Shown: piece after piece, positions 9,338-18,635 of the stretch
Layout: each line of letters opens with the position of its first letter
Position numbering within the stretch: position 1 is the first letter of the stretch
Source of the DNA: Chitinophagales bacterium
GTDB taxonomy: Bacteria > Bacteroidota > Bacteroidia > Chitinophagales > Chitinophagaceae
Assembly: GCA_017303455.1 (NCBI GenBank)
Contig: JAFLBM010000014.1
Location: 1-64,000, forward strand
Direction: 5' to 3'
Length of the DNA: 64,000 nucleotides
Made by a program: the position numbers and the translations under genes
Notes under the pieces: generated by a model
What the model saw: the letters and a program-made list of their open reading frames with translations, nothing else
Database searches by the model: none
What the model was told of the DNA's origin: nothing

Positions 9338-10426
9338 ATGGGGAAACGGGTGATCATAGCGGGCGGGGGAACAGGCGGTCATATTTTTCCGGCGATTGCG
9401 ATAGCCAATGCACTGAAAAAAATTGATGACAGCATTGAAATACTATTTATCGGCGCCAAAGGGAAAATGGAAATGGAAAAAGTGCCTCAGGCTGGATACA
9501 AGATTGAAGGATTAGATATAGCCGGTTTTAACCGGAGCTCTTTGATTAAAAATATTGGTTTACCATTTAAACTGATAAAGAGTTTTTTGCAGGTCAGAAC
9601 GATCTTCAAAAAATTTAAACCGGATGCAGCTATCGGTGTGGGGGGCTATTCAAGTTTCCCGGTATTAAGATTTGCACAGGCGAGGGGAATTCCAACCTTC
9701 ATTCATGAATCGAATTCCTTTGCCGGTAAATCGAATATACTGTTAGGGAAAAAAGCAACAAAGGTTTTTACCGGTACGGGGGGGATGGAGAAATTTTTTC
9801 CCGGGGAAAAGATAATGGTGACAGGTAACCCGGTAAGAACAGCGATAGTAGCTTCAGCCGTTAGTAAAGCAGATGCTTTGAAGTTCTTTTCACTCGATGA
9901 GAATAGAACGACTGTTTTAGTGGTGGGAGGTAGTTTGGGAGCTAAATCTGTTAATGAAGCTATTGATAAAGGATTGGATGAGATACTGAATGCCGGCATT
10001 CAGCTGATCTGGCAAACAGGAAAACCCTATGCGGGAAAAGCAAAGGAAAGAACGGCTGGAAAAAAAGGAGTATGGGCCAATGATTTTATCACGAAGATGG
10101 AAAATGCCTATGCTGCAGCTGATGTGGTGGTGTCAAGATCCGGAGCAATGTCTGTAGCCGAATTGTGTGTGGCTAAAAAACCTGTTCTATTTATACCCTA
10201 TCCCTTTGCAGCAGAAGATCACCAGACGGTGAATGCCGTGCAATTGGTCAGTAAGAATGCAGCACTGATGGTGAAAGACAATGAAGCGGCTGAGAAATTA
10301 GTGTTCATGACAATCGAACTGGCAAAAGATATAAGTAAGCAGAACGAGTTAAAGGAGAATATTGCGGTACTGGGTGTCACAAATGCGGATGTTCGCATTG
10401 CAGAGGAAATTTTGAAAAGTATTTAA
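9338..10426 (+). CDS. murG: UDP-GlcNAc:lipid I N-acetylglucosamine transferase MurG
   Basis: Peripheral membrane GT28 glycosyltransferase that converts lipid I to lipid II. It begins with the diagnostic GGGTGGHIFPAIAIANAL and contains GVGGYSSFP, HESNSFAGKSN, SRSGAMSVAEL (donor site) and PYPFAAEDHQTVNA. 362 residues is normal. Starts 10 bases after ftsW. Confidence 0.97.
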   Translation: MGKRVIIAGGGTGGHIFPAIAIANALKKIDDSIEILFIGAKGKMEMEKVPQAGYKIEGLDIAGFNRSSLIKNIGLPFKLIKSFLQVRTIFKKFKPDAAIGVGGYSSFPVLRFAQARGIPTFIHESNSFAGKSNILLGKKATKVFTGTGGMEKFFPGEKIMVTGNPVRTAIVASAVSKADALKFFSLDENRTTVLVVGGSLGAKSVNEAIDKGLDEILNAGIQLIWQTGKPYAGKAKERTAGKKGVWANDFITKMENAYAAADVVVSRSGAMSVAELCVAKKPVLFIPYPFAAEDHQTVNAVQLVSKNAALMVKDNEAAEKLVFMTIELAKDISKQNELKENIAVLGVTNADVRIAEEILKSI

Positions 10427-10477
10427 TAATTACAGCAAATTGATTGGTAGAAGTATAATAAAAAAGTATTCGCCCAA

Positions 10478-10548
10478 CTCCCCTTTAGGGGCTGGGGGCA
10501 TGATTAGTCCAGACAATACTGTCCTTATGAATGCCCCCTTCCGGGGGA
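10478..10548. repeat. Short GC-rich inverted repeat at the murC N-terminus (putative empty element)
   Basis: The left arm (10478-10501) contains CTCCCCTTTAGGGGC then TGGGGGCAT. The right arm (10531-10548) reads ATGCCCCCTTCCGGGGGA. GGGGGCAT and ATGCCCCC are perfect inverted copies about 30 bases apart. The left arm is translated as NSPLGAGG, close to IPPLGGGGA at the end of the metG insert. It looks like the same repeat family with the coding middle missing. Confidence 0.65.
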
Positions 10549-11924
10549 TTGACAAGATCGGAGAAGTGTATTTCGTCGGTATCGGCGGCATTGGCATGAG
10601 TGCTATCGCAAGATTCTTTCATGCCAAAGGAGTAAAAGTGAGCGGCTATGATAAAACAGCAACTGTGCTGACCAAAGAGTTAGAAGCAAGTGGCATAGCC
10701 GTTCATTATGAAGAGAACCTGGAGCTGATCCCGAAAGTAGTAGACCTGGTGGTATATACACCGGCGATACCAAAAGAGCATAAAGAGCTGGTCTTTTACC
10801 AGCAAAACGGATACAAAGTGGTGAAGCGAAGTGATGTGTTGCAGATCATATCGGAGAGTTCTTTTAATATCTGTATTGCCGGGACCCATGGGAAAACAAC
10901 GATCACCACGATGGTGGCACACTTACTAAGAGATACAGGTTTTGGGTGCAATGCATTTCTTGGTGGTATTTCCGTTAACTACGGAACTAATTTCTGGAGC
11001 CACGAACGAAATGTATGTGTGATAGAGGCAGATGAATACGACAGGAGTTTTTTGAAATTAAGCCCGGATGTAGCCATCATCACTGCGATGGATGCTGATC
11101 ACCTGGATATATATGGTACGGCTGAATCGATGGAGCATGCATTTATTGATTTCAGTAAAAGAGTGAAGCCGGGTGGTATGCTGGTAAGAAAATTTGGGTT
11201 AGAGAGGGGAAAGGAACTGAGTGCTGATGCGCATCTTACGTACAGCCTGCAGAATGAAAGTGCGGATGTATATGCCACGAACATCCGGATGATGAATGGC
11301 AGTTATGAATTTGATGTGATGATGAGGGATAATATGCTGGATAATGTGCGGTTGAATATGGGAGGGATGCATAACGTGGAGAATGCGATAGCGGCAATAA
11401 CAGTCGCCAGTTCTTTGGGAATAGATAATGCAAAGATTAAATCGGCCGTGGAAAATTTCCGGGGTGTGAAAAGAAGGTTTGAGTATATCATCAAAAATGA
11501 CCGGCTGGTTTTTATTGATGATTATGCCCACCACCCGGAAGAGCTGAGGGCTTTGATTAATGGGGCAAAGACTTTGTTCAGCGGAAATAAATGTACCGTG
11601 ATCTTTCAGCCGCATTTGTTCAGCCGCACAAAGGATCATGCGGAGGGATTTGCCGAAGTACTGGATATGGCGGATGAAGTGATCCTTTTGCCCATTTACC
11701 CGGCACGGGAATTACCGGTGGAAGGAGTGAACAGCGAAATGATATTGACAAGAATGAGGAATGATTATAAAAAGGTGCTGGGTAAAAAGGAAATACTGGA
11801 ATGGGTGAAGCAGGATTTTGTAAAGACCGTGAATAAAGATTTTGGAGAAGTGCTGATCACGGCGGGAGCGGGAGATATAGATACCCTGGTTGAACCAATT
11901 AAAGAAATTTTGAAAGGAGTATAA
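10500..11924 (+). CDS. murC: UDP-N-acetylmuramate-L-alanine ligase MurC, with altered N-terminus
   Basis: Attaches L-alanine to UDP-MurNAc. The Mur N-terminal motif VYFVGIGGIGMSAIARFF and the ATP loop GTHGKTT are intact, as is DDYAHHPEE. Family members usually begin only a few residues before YFVGIGGIGMS. Here the frame is open from a TTG at 10440, with ATGs at 10500 and 10527, and the extra codons read SPNSPLGAGG...NAPFRG. That stretch is a GC-rich inverted repeat (10478-10548) like the ends of the element in metG. The start is therefore uncertain: I chose the ATG at 10500, and 10527 is also possible. It ends 5 bases before ftsQ. Confidence 0.94.
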   Translation: MISPDNTVLMNAPFRGIDKIGEVYFVGIGGIGMSAIARFFHAKGVKVSGYDKTATVLTKELEASGIAVHYEENLELIPKVVDLVVYTPAIPKEHKELVFYQQNGYKVVKRSDVLQIISESSFNICIAGTHGKTTITTMVAHLLRDTGFGCNAFLGGISVNYGTNFWSHERNVCVIEADEYDRSFLKLSPDVAIITAMDADHLDIYGTAESMEHAFIDFSKRVKPGGMLVRKFGLERGKELSADAHLTYSLQNESADVYATNIRMMNGSYEFDVMMRDNMLDNVRLNMGGMHNVENAIAAITVASSLGIDNAKIKSAVENFRGVKRRFEYIIKNDRLVFIDDYAHHPEELRALINGAKTLFSGNKCTVIFQPHLFSRTKDHAEGFAEVLDMADEVILLPIYPARELPVEGVNSEMILTRMRNDYKKVLGKKEILEWVKQDFVKTVNKDFGEVLITAGAGDIDTLVEPIKEILKGV

Positions 11925-11929
11925 GTAAA

Positions 11930-12994
11930 GTGGGTACAAAAAAGAAGATACGGAAGATTTTAGTTGTCAGCATGTGGTTGCTGATTGGCGGAGGTATGAT
12001 CACCCTGCTGGCAGCGGCTATGCGGCAGCAGAAAAGTGAACGCTGTAAGGATTATACGATCAGCATCAACGGGGCCAAAGAAAACCTGTTTGTTGATGAA
12101 AAGGATGTACTGAAATTACTTTCAGCCGGAACGAAAGGAAATATTAAAGGGCAGCCCATGTCTGCTTTCGATCTTCTCAAGCTGGAGCAACTGCTGGAAA
12201 AGAATGTATGGATCAAAGACGCAGAACTCTATTTTGATAATAAGGATGTGCTGCATGTATCAGTAACAGAAAGAGAGCCAATCGCCAGGATATTTTCAAC
12301 CACCGGTAAATCTTTTTATATCGACAAGGAAGAAAAGAAAATACCCTTACCGGAGAAGATGAGTGCTAATGTTCCGGTATTTACAGGATTTCCGGAAATG
12401 ATGAAACGGATGACAGGCAATGACAGCAGTTTGTTACATGATATTGCAGTAACCGCAGGATTCATCAATAAAAATCCATTCTGGACAGCGCAGGTAGCAC
12501 AAATAGATATTAATATGGCAGGAGAGTTTGAAATGGTGCCGGTGGTAGGTAACCATACAGTGAAACTTGGGAAGGGCGATCATATTGAAGCCAAGTTCAA
12601 CAGATTGTTTGTATTCTATAAGAATATATTAAGTAAAACCGGATTTGATAAGTACAGAACCATTGATGTGCAGTATGCAGGACAGGTGGTGGGAGTGAAA
12701 GGATTCACGACAAAGGTGGACTCAATCCAACTGAGAAGAAATGTAGAAAAACTATTACAGCAGGCCCGGGATATGAATTATGATACCGCTGCAAGAGTAA
12801 CAGTATCACAGCCGGTGCCTTACCCTGCTGCGGAGAATGATATACCGCTGAATGCTACGACGAGTATTATAAATGATGATGGCCCCAATCCCAACCCTTT
12901 GAAACTTTCTGAAACCGGGACTAAACCAACCGGGCAAGACCCGAAACCTGTGCAACGGGAACCGAAGGCAGTGATGCCGAAGAGGAATAATTAG
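11930..12994 (+). CDS. ftsQ: Cell division protein FtsQ (POTRA domain)
   Basis: Bitopic division protein bridging FtsL/B and the cytoplasmic ring. It has a short basic head, one membrane segment (about residues 12-30), a POTRA-like region with the pattern VWIKDAELYFDNKDVLHVSVTEREPIARIF, then a beta-rich FtsQ domain and a proline-rich, low-complexity tail of about 50 residues (TKPTGQDPKPVQREPK). The start is a GTG at 11930, 5 bases after murC, preceded by AAAGGAGT, one of the few good ribosome-binding sites here. Assigned by architecture and by position between murC and ftsA. Confidence 0.92.
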   Translation: MGTKKKIRKILVVSMWLLIGGGMITLLAAAMRQQKSERCKDYTISINGAKENLFVDEKDVLKLLSAGTKGNIKGQPMSAFDLLKLEQLLEKNVWIKDAELYFDNKDVLHVSVTEREPIARIFSTTGKSFYIDKEEKKIPLPEKMSANVPVFTGFPEMMKRMTGNDSSLLHDIAVTAGFINKNPFWTAQVAQIDINMAGEFEMVPVVGNHTVKLGKGDHIEAKFNRLFVFYKNILSKTGFDKYRTIDVQYAGQVVGVKGFTTKVDSIQLRRNVEKLLQQARDMNYDTAARVTVSQPVPYPAAENDIPLNATTSIINDDGPNPNPLKLSETGTKPTGQDPKPVQREPKAVMPKRNN

Positions 12995-13033
12995 TAGGGA
13001 TAGCAGTGAGCCGGAAGATGAATGGGAGCGTTC

Positions 13034-13051
13034 CCGCAGCAATTGCTGCGG
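13034..13051. repeat. 18-bp perfect palindrome between ftsQ and ftsA
   Basis: CCGCAGCAATTGCTGCGG is its own reverse complement. It lies in the 150-base gap between ftsQ and ftsA, which is otherwise GC-richer than other gaps here. It could fold into a hairpin in the mRNA and modulate ftsA expression, or be a dispersed intergenic repeat. No U-tract follows, so it is not a typical terminator. Confidence 0.7.
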
Positions 13052-13144
13052 CGTGCTGCAGGACAAGCGTAACGAAGATGCCATGAGAACTGAAGTTTGG
13101 ACAATAAAAACTTTCGATAAAAACAACAACTAAAAACAACATTT

Positions 13145-14518
13145 ATGAACAACGAACAACCCATTATTGTCGGTCTGGATATCGGAACAACCAAGATCGC
13201 AGTAATTGCCGGAAGGAAGAATGAATTCGGCAAGCTGGAGATACTGGGCTTTGGTAAAGCCAACTCCAATGGCGTGAAGCACGGACAGGTGCTCAACATT
13301 GATGAGACTATCAAAGCTATCAAGACAGCATTAGACAATTGTTTTGCCTCTAATCCGAACCTGGAAGTAAATGAAGTGTATGTCGGTATTGCCGGGCATC
13401 ACATTAAGAGCCTCCAAACAAGAGGTGATATCGTTCGCCAGAAGACGGACGAAGAGATCACCCAGAAAGAAATTGATCAGCTGATCGACGACCAGTACAA
13501 AACCTATATTCCTGCCGGTGACCAGATCATTGATGTGATCCCGCAGGAATTCACCGTGGATAATTTTCAGAACATTCCTAACCCGATCGGGTATGGCGGA
13601 GTGAAAATCGGAGCGAACTTCCATATCATCACAGGGGATAAGAATGCGATTCGCAACATCAACCGCAGCGTGGAGAAATCGGGGTTGCATACTAAAGATC
13701 TTGTATTGCAACCTTTGGCTTCATCTTCTGCTGTAATGGCACAAGAAGACCTGGAAGCAGGTGTTGCTATCGTTGATATTGGCGGTGGTACAACAGACCT
13801 GGCCGTGTTCTATGAAGGTATCCTGAAACATACGGCTGTAATTCCTTTTGCCGGTGAGAATATCACGAATGATATTAAAACAGGATTGGGTGTGCTGAAA
13901 ACGCAGGCCGAAGCCATGAAAGTGCAGTTTGGTTCTGCATTGGCGAATGAAGCTAAGGCCAATGCTTATATCACTATTCCCGGTCTTCGTGGGATGCCGG
14001 CAAAAGAGATCAGTGTAAAGAACCTGGCGAATATCATCCAGGCAAGGATGAGTGAGATCATGGATTTTGTTACCTATCACCTGAAACAGGTTGGTTTGGA
14101 TAACAAAGCATTGAATGGTGGTGTGGTGCTGACAGGTGGTGGCTCTCAATTAAAGCACCTGATACAGCTGACAGAATATGTAACCGGTTTGCCTGCAAGG
14201 ATTGGTTTCCCGAATGAGCATTTAGCTGCCGGTCATATTGAAGAGTTGGCGAAACCAACCTATTCTACCTGTATCGGGCTTATCCTGAAAGGGTATGATG
14301 ATTACGAACATAACCGTAAGCAATTTGAAAAGGAATACAAGAAAGTGGAAGTGCCGGATGGTTTAAAGAAAACTGCGGCAGAAGAAGCTGTTGTGGAAAC
14401 AGAAGAAGCTGTGAGTGCGGAAAGGGTAAAGCAGCGCCGCGGTCTAAGTAATTTTTGGGGCAAATTCAAAGATGGTATTATCGACCTGTTCAAGGAAGAA
14501 GAAGATAAACATCTCTGA
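13145..14518 (+). CDS. ftsA: Cell division protein FtsA
   Basis: Actin-like ATPase that tethers FtsZ to the membrane. Actin-fold motifs are visible: GLDIGTTKIAVIAG (phosphate 1), VDIGGGTTDLAVF (phosphate 2) and GVVLTGGGSQLKH (adenosine). The C-terminus FWGKFKDGIIDLFKEEE is an amphipathic helix suited to membrane targeting. 457 residues, with a charged spacer before the helix. It lies 83 bases upstream of ftsZ. Confidence 0.97.
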   Translation: MNNEQPIIVGLDIGTTKIAVIAGRKNEFGKLEILGFGKANSNGVKHGQVLNIDETIKAIKTALDNCFASNPNLEVNEVYVGIAGHHIKSLQTRGDIVRQKTDEEITQKEIDQLIDDQYKTYIPAGDQIIDVIPQEFTVDNFQNIPNPIGYGGVKIGANFHIITGDKNAIRNINRSVEKSGLHTKDLVLQPLASSSAVMAQEDLEAGVAIVDIGGGTTDLAVFYEGILKHTAVIPFAGENITNDIKTGLGVLKTQAEAMKVQFGSALANEAKANAYITIPGLRGMPAKEISVKNLANIIQARMSEIMDFVTYHLKQVGLDNKALNGGVVLTGGGSQLKHLIQLTEYVTGLPARIGFPNEHLAAGHIEELAKPTYSTCIGLILKGYDDYEHNRKQFEKEYKKVEVPDGLKKTAAEEAVVETEEAVSAERVKQRRGLSNFWGKFKDGIIDLFKEEEDKHL

Positions 14519-14601
14519 TCCGAAAACTGTATTGAGAAAATAACTAACCCATTACTACATAAAGCTGTGACTGATGAACAGCTTCATTAAATTCAAAGAC
14601 T

Positions 14602-16593
14602 ATGATTCATTTTGATCTGCCGAAAGAAAAATCATCCATACTGAAGGTGATCGGCGTTGGGGGCGGGGGAGGAAATGCGGTGAACCATATGTTCAGCCAG
14701 CAGATAGAGGGTGTCAATTTTATTATCTGCAATACCGATGCACAGGCATTGGCTAATAGTGGCATCCCTAACCGCGTGCAACTGGGGCCACACCTTACCC
14801 AGGGTTTAGGTGCAGGTGCTAATCCTGATATCGGCCGCCAGGCTACAGAAGAGTCTCTCGAAGAGATCAAACGTATCCTGGAAGTAAATACCAAGATGGC
14901 TTTTATCACTGCCGGTATGGGCGGTGGTACAGGAACAGGCGGTGCTCCTATCATTGCAAAAATTTGTAAAGATCTGGGGATACTTACTGTTGGTATCGTT
15001 ACCACACCATTTGCTTACGAAGGAAAGAAACGCCAGCAACAGGCGGAAGAAGGTATTAAGATACTAAAAGGATATGTTGACACTTTGCTGGTCATCAGCA
15101 ATGATAAACTGCGCCACCAGTTTGGCAACCTGAAAATGCGGGAAGCATTTGAGAAAGCGGATAATGTATTAGCTACTGCAGCCAAATGTATCACCGATGT
15201 GATCAACAGTACCGGCCAGATCAATGTTGACTTTGCAGATGTATGTACCGTGATGAGAAACGGTGGTGTTGCCATTCTTGGAAATGCGGAAGCCGCTGGT
15301 GAGAACCGTGCACAAAAAGCCATCGAAGAAGCACTGAACTCCCCGCTTCTTAATGACAATGATATTCATGGTGCCAAGTGGATACTTATCAATATCAATT
15401 CTGCTGAAGGTGAGCATGAGTTTACTATGGATGAAGTGGAAGTGATCCAGAATTATTTACTGAGCCAGGCGGGTGAAGGTACTGATGTGATCCTGGGTAT
15501 GGGCTATGACAATACCCTCGGTAATAAACTGGGTATTACGCTGATCGCAACGGGTTTTGAACATAAAGATCCTTTTGCAAAGGCAGAACCAAAGAAGGAG
15601 GAGCCAAAGAAAGAGGAGAAAATAGTGATGGTGCTGGGCAAAACAGAAGAATCTCCGGTTCCTGTGAAGGCAATAGTAAAGGAAGAAGTAAAACCTGTTG
15701 TGGAAGAAAAGCCGGCTATTGTTGAAGCGGCTCCTGTAAAGGAAGACCTGCTGGCTCCCAAACTGGTAGAAGAATTTCCGTTGCTGGAATCACCTATGCC
15801 ATCCGTGAATGATATGGCAGGAGTTCCCTCTTCTTATATTAAAGAGCAGGAACCTGTTATGGAGCGGTTTGAATTGCAGTTAGAAGAAAAAATACTTAGT
15901 AATACTACGGTAAATAACGACAGTACAACTACTGTTGACAAAATGTTAACGGAGGTAAAAACTGAAAGTATAAATTCGACAACTCAAGCGCAAACCTTAT
16001 CTCCCTTTTTTAAGAACGAAGAAGAAAAAAATGCTGAGCTGCGGCTGAGCATTAAAGATAGTACTAGTACAACCAGCCCGTTGCCTGCAGCTGCGGGAGG
16101 TTATTTGGCCAGACCATCCAATATCTACGCAGAATCAAAAGCAGAGGTATCCACCTCAATGCCTTCTGCCGAAGAGCCGGTCCCTTCATATAAGATCGCC
16201 AGTAACGAAGAGGAAGAACTCCTTGAGTTGCAAATGCAGATCGTTGAACGGGATGACATTCCTGCGGCGGATGTGCCTATGGCCTATCAAGCTCAACCAC
16301 CTTTAGCCACCCAAGTTGAGGATCCGGCGATGCCGGACGAAACAGAGGAGCAAAAACGTAGGGCAGCAGAACGTTTACAGAAATTACGTAATCTGTCATT
16401 CAACGTTAATGCAAACGACCCGAATAATGAGTTTGAAACCGTGCCGGCTTATATCCGCCGCAACATGGAATTATACAACAATAATTCCCAGGTAGAGAAC
16501 TTCTACAGCAACTACGAGGTCAAAACCGACCACAACAATCAAGCACAAATAAGTACGATCAATACCTTCTTGGACGGGAAGAAACCCGATTAA
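14602..16593 (+). CDS. ftsZ: Cell division protein FtsZ with very long C-terminal linker
   Basis: Tubulin-like GTPase forming the Z-ring. The GTPase core occupies about residues 1-320, with the tubulin signature G107-G-G-T-G-T-G-G114 and INVDFADVCTVM near the T7 loop. After it comes an acidic, Pro/Glu/Lys-rich, apparently disordered linker of nearly 300 residues. The tail (PAYIRRNMELYNNN...ISTINTFLDGKKPD) matches the conserved Bacteroidota FtsZ end and is the likely FtsA-binding peptide. 663 residues is about 1.7 times the E. coli protein, a known trait of this phylum. A strong terminator follows, so ftsZ closes the cluster. Confidence 0.98.
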   Translation: MIHFDLPKEKSSILKVIGVGGGGGNAVNHMFSQQIEGVNFIICNTDAQALANSGIPNRVQLGPHLTQGLGAGANPDIGRQATEESLEEIKRILEVNTKMAFITAGMGGGTGTGGAPIIAKICKDLGILTVGIVTTPFAYEGKKRQQQAEEGIKILKGYVDTLLVISNDKLRHQFGNLKMREAFEKADNVLATAAKCITDVINSTGQINVDFADVCTVMRNGGVAILGNAEAAGENRAQKAIEEALNSPLLNDNDIHGAKWILININSAEGEHEFTMDEVEVIQNYLLSQAGEGTDVILGMGYDNTLGNKLGITLIATGFEHKDPFAKAEPKKEEPKKEEKIVMVLGKTEESPVPVKAIVKEEVKPVVEEKPAIVEAAPVKEDLLAPKLVEEFPLLESPMPSVNDMAGVPSSYIKEQEPVMERFELQLEEKILSNTTVNNDSTTTVDKMLTEVKTESINSTTQAQTLSPFFKNEEEKNAELRLSIKDSTSTTSPLPAAAGGYLARPSNIYAESKAEVSTSMPSAEEPVPSYKIASNEEEELLELQMQIVERDDIPAADVPMAYQAQPPLATQVEDPAMPDETEEQKRRAAERLQKLRNLSFNVNANDPNNEFETVPAYIRRNMELYNNNSQVENFYSNYEVKTDHNNQAQISTINTFLDGKKPD

Positions 16594-16642
16594 TGATTTC
16601 GTTCCGATGAAGCCACTACAATAGCTAGTGTTTTTAGTTGTT

Positions 16643-16671
16643 CCCCCTGATTTTTATCAGGGGGTTTTTTT
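16643..16671 (+). terminator. Rho-independent terminator after ftsZ
   Basis: The perfect stem CCCCCTGA / TCAGGGGG (16643-16650 and 16657-16664) with a 6-base loop is followed by seven T residues. It sits 50 bases after the ftsZ stop and ends the dcw transcript. Confidence 0.93.
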
Positions 16672-16701
16672 GCCCGGGTCCATTGCTGCTGTCAATGCCT
16701 G

Positions 16702-16733
16702 TAAAAAGAAAAGCCAGCAGGTAACGGCTGGCT
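16702..16733 (-). terminator. Terminator of the ABC-2 exporter transcript (minus strand)
   Basis: Read on the minus strand, the stem AGCCAG / CTGGCT (16728-16733 and 16712-16717) is followed by TTTTCTTTTT. It lies 27 bases beyond the permease stop codon. Confidence 0.75.
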
Positions 16734-16759
16734 ATAGTAGTTATTAAGGTGTTTATTTT

Positions 16760-17569
16760 CTACAGATCATCATACTTATACTTCCGTACTGCTAAATAAA
16801 TATATAATGCTATGAAAAATACTGCACCAAGCACTAAGGCAATTTCACTTGGACTATAAGCATATAAATTACCAAATAGTTTTACAGGTGTTAAAGCATC
16901 CGCTACTTGAAGGGGTAAAAAATAGGGCATAGAGCTTTTTGGAAAAAAGTACCAAATAATGCCTGCAAGTAAAAGCTCAAATATAATCCCGTAAATGAAA
17001 AACACAATTATTGCGATTCCACTCCTCCGAAAGAATGTTGCTAATGCTAAAGCAAACATTAAATAAACCATTGCTTGTAGAAAAATAAAGCACAAAACCT
17101 TCAGGCCAAGAGTATAGTCAGGCGAAACATCAATAATATTAGATAGAGTTATTACTGCTATGAGATTCATTAATGTAATGGCAAGTGAGAAGCATACAAT
17201 CAGCCCGATTTTAGTGAATATGAATGTTTCCCGTTTCCAGCCATCAATGATATTTTGTCTATGTGTTTTAAAATTGGCTTCATTTATGAATAAATTGATA
17301 ATTACCATGCCGGGTAAGTAAAGCAAAAGGCTACTCCAAAAACCAACAGTATAAAAAATATTGCCTGACGAGAAAAGATTAAAGAAATCACGACCATCTG
17401 AATTGCCACCCATGGTTGCTGACATTTCCCCCATTACAGCAATATATACCCGATATACTATGTATATCAATATCACGATCCCTAAGAGATATAGTAATGA
17501 AAACACCTGGAATACCCGGTAGTTTTTAATTTTCATCCATTCTATTTGCAAATTCCTGAACATATACAA
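16760..17569 (-). CDS. ABC-2 type transporter permease
   Basis: Membrane protein of 269 residues with about six hydrophobic segments and a long extracytoplasmic stretch after the first (residues 45-75). Segment spacing, and the location directly downstream of an ABC ATPase gene (23 bases), mark it as the membrane half of an ABC-2 exporter. The substrate cannot be told from sequence. Two in-frame ATGs (codons 1 and 3) are both possible starts. Confidence 0.85.
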   Translation of the reverse strand: MYMFRNLQIEWMKIKNYRVFQVFSLLYLLGIVILIYIVYRVYIAVMGEMSATMGGNSDGRDFFNLFSSGNIFYTVGFWSSLLLYLPGMVIINLFINEANFKTHRQNIIDGWKRETFIFTKIGLIVCFSLAITLMNLIAVITLSNIIDVSPDYTLGLKVLCFIFLQAMVYLMFALALATFFRRSGIAIIVFFIYGIIFELLLAGIIWYFFPKSSMPYFLPLQVADALTPVKLFGNLYAYSPSEIALVLGAVFFIALYIYLAVRKYKYDDL

Positions 17570-17592
17570 TAAGTTTAAAGTAGTTGTTTTAA

Positions 17593-18528
17593 TTAACGGT
17601 CGCTTTTGCCACCGGTGATCTCTAAGAATCTCGTTTCCAGTGATTTTTTCTTCAGCACCAACTGGCTGAGAACAATCCCTTTTTCAAAACAATATTTATT
17701 GATAGCAGCAGTGGTTACGGTATCTTCTGCTTCCACAGTTATTGTTTTTTCGTTTGTGTAAACATGTACAATACCCGGCATTTGACGTAAGGATTCTTCC
17801 AGTTCAGGTAAATATTCTGCGGCAAGTTCTATTTCGGCTGTGGTCACTGCATGGCCGCTGTCAGATGAAGATGCATTTAATACATCATGCACACTGCCAA
17901 CTGTTTTCAGATCACCTTTCTGGATGATGGCCACATGGGTACAAACCTTTTCCACTTCATCCAGGATATGGCTGGCCATGATGATGGTTTTGCCCTCCCG
18001 GTTCAGTTGCCTGATCAGTTCCCTGATCTCGGCGATACCTGCCGGGTCTAAACCATTGGTGGGCTCATCAAAAACGAGGATATCGGGATTGCCTAATAAA
18101 GTCGAAGCAATGGCCAGGCGTTGCTTCATCCCCAATGAGTAGGTACTGAACTTTGAATCTTTACGCTGCGAAAGATTTACTTTCTCCAGCACTTTGGGTA
18201 TATCATCGTATCCCCGTTCTTTGATAGCGGCTGCTATTTTCAGGTTTTTTTCGCCGCTCAGGTAATGATAAAAATTGGGAGTTTCCAGTAAAGTGCCGAT
18301 CTGTTTGCGCATTTCATTACTGCTGCCCGGCTGACCATTCCAGAGGAAGGTACCGGCATTGGCTCTTAAAATATCCATGACAATCCCGAGCAAAGTAGTC
18401 TTGCCACTTCCGTTGGGTCCAAGGATACCAAAAACACTCCCTTTCGGTACTTCAAAAGAAATATCATTCAGGGCACGCACAGAACCATATGATTTACTGA
18501 TGTGCTGAATGGAGAGAACTGAACTCAT
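17593..18528 (-). CDS. ABC transporter ATP-binding protein
   Basis: Nucleotide-binding subunit of the exporter encoded with the downstream permease. The Walker A GPNGSGKTT (about residues 38-46), the signature YSLGMKQRLAIA and the Walker B LVFDEPTNGLDP are intact. A C-terminal extension of about 90 residues after the ATPase fold is typical of the CcmA/NatA-type (COG1131) group. It is transcribed divergently from the epimerase gene. Confidence 0.93.
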   Translation of the reverse strand: MSSVLSIQHISKSYGSVRALNDISFEVPKGSVFGILGPNGSGKTTLLGIVMDILRANAGTFLWNGQPGSSNEMRKQIGTLLETPNFYHYLSGEKNLKIAAAIKERGYDDIPKVLEKVNLSQRKDSKFSTYSLGMKQRLAIASTLLGNPDILVFDEPTNGLDPAGIAEIRELIRQLNREGKTIIMASHILDEVEKVCTHVAIIQKGDLKTVGSVHDVLNASSSDSGHAVTTAEIELAAEYLPELEESLRQMPGIVHVYTNEKTITVEAEDTVTTAAINKYCFEKGIVLSQLVLKKKSLETRFLEITGGKSDR

Positions 18529-18635
18529 AGAAAAAAAAATTGATTACCCGATGAAGATAATTCTTTTCCATCTTTGCAGTAATTTTTTGTAACAATGGCA
18601 GCCTTATGTTGTTGTAAGGAAGAAACACACTATTT

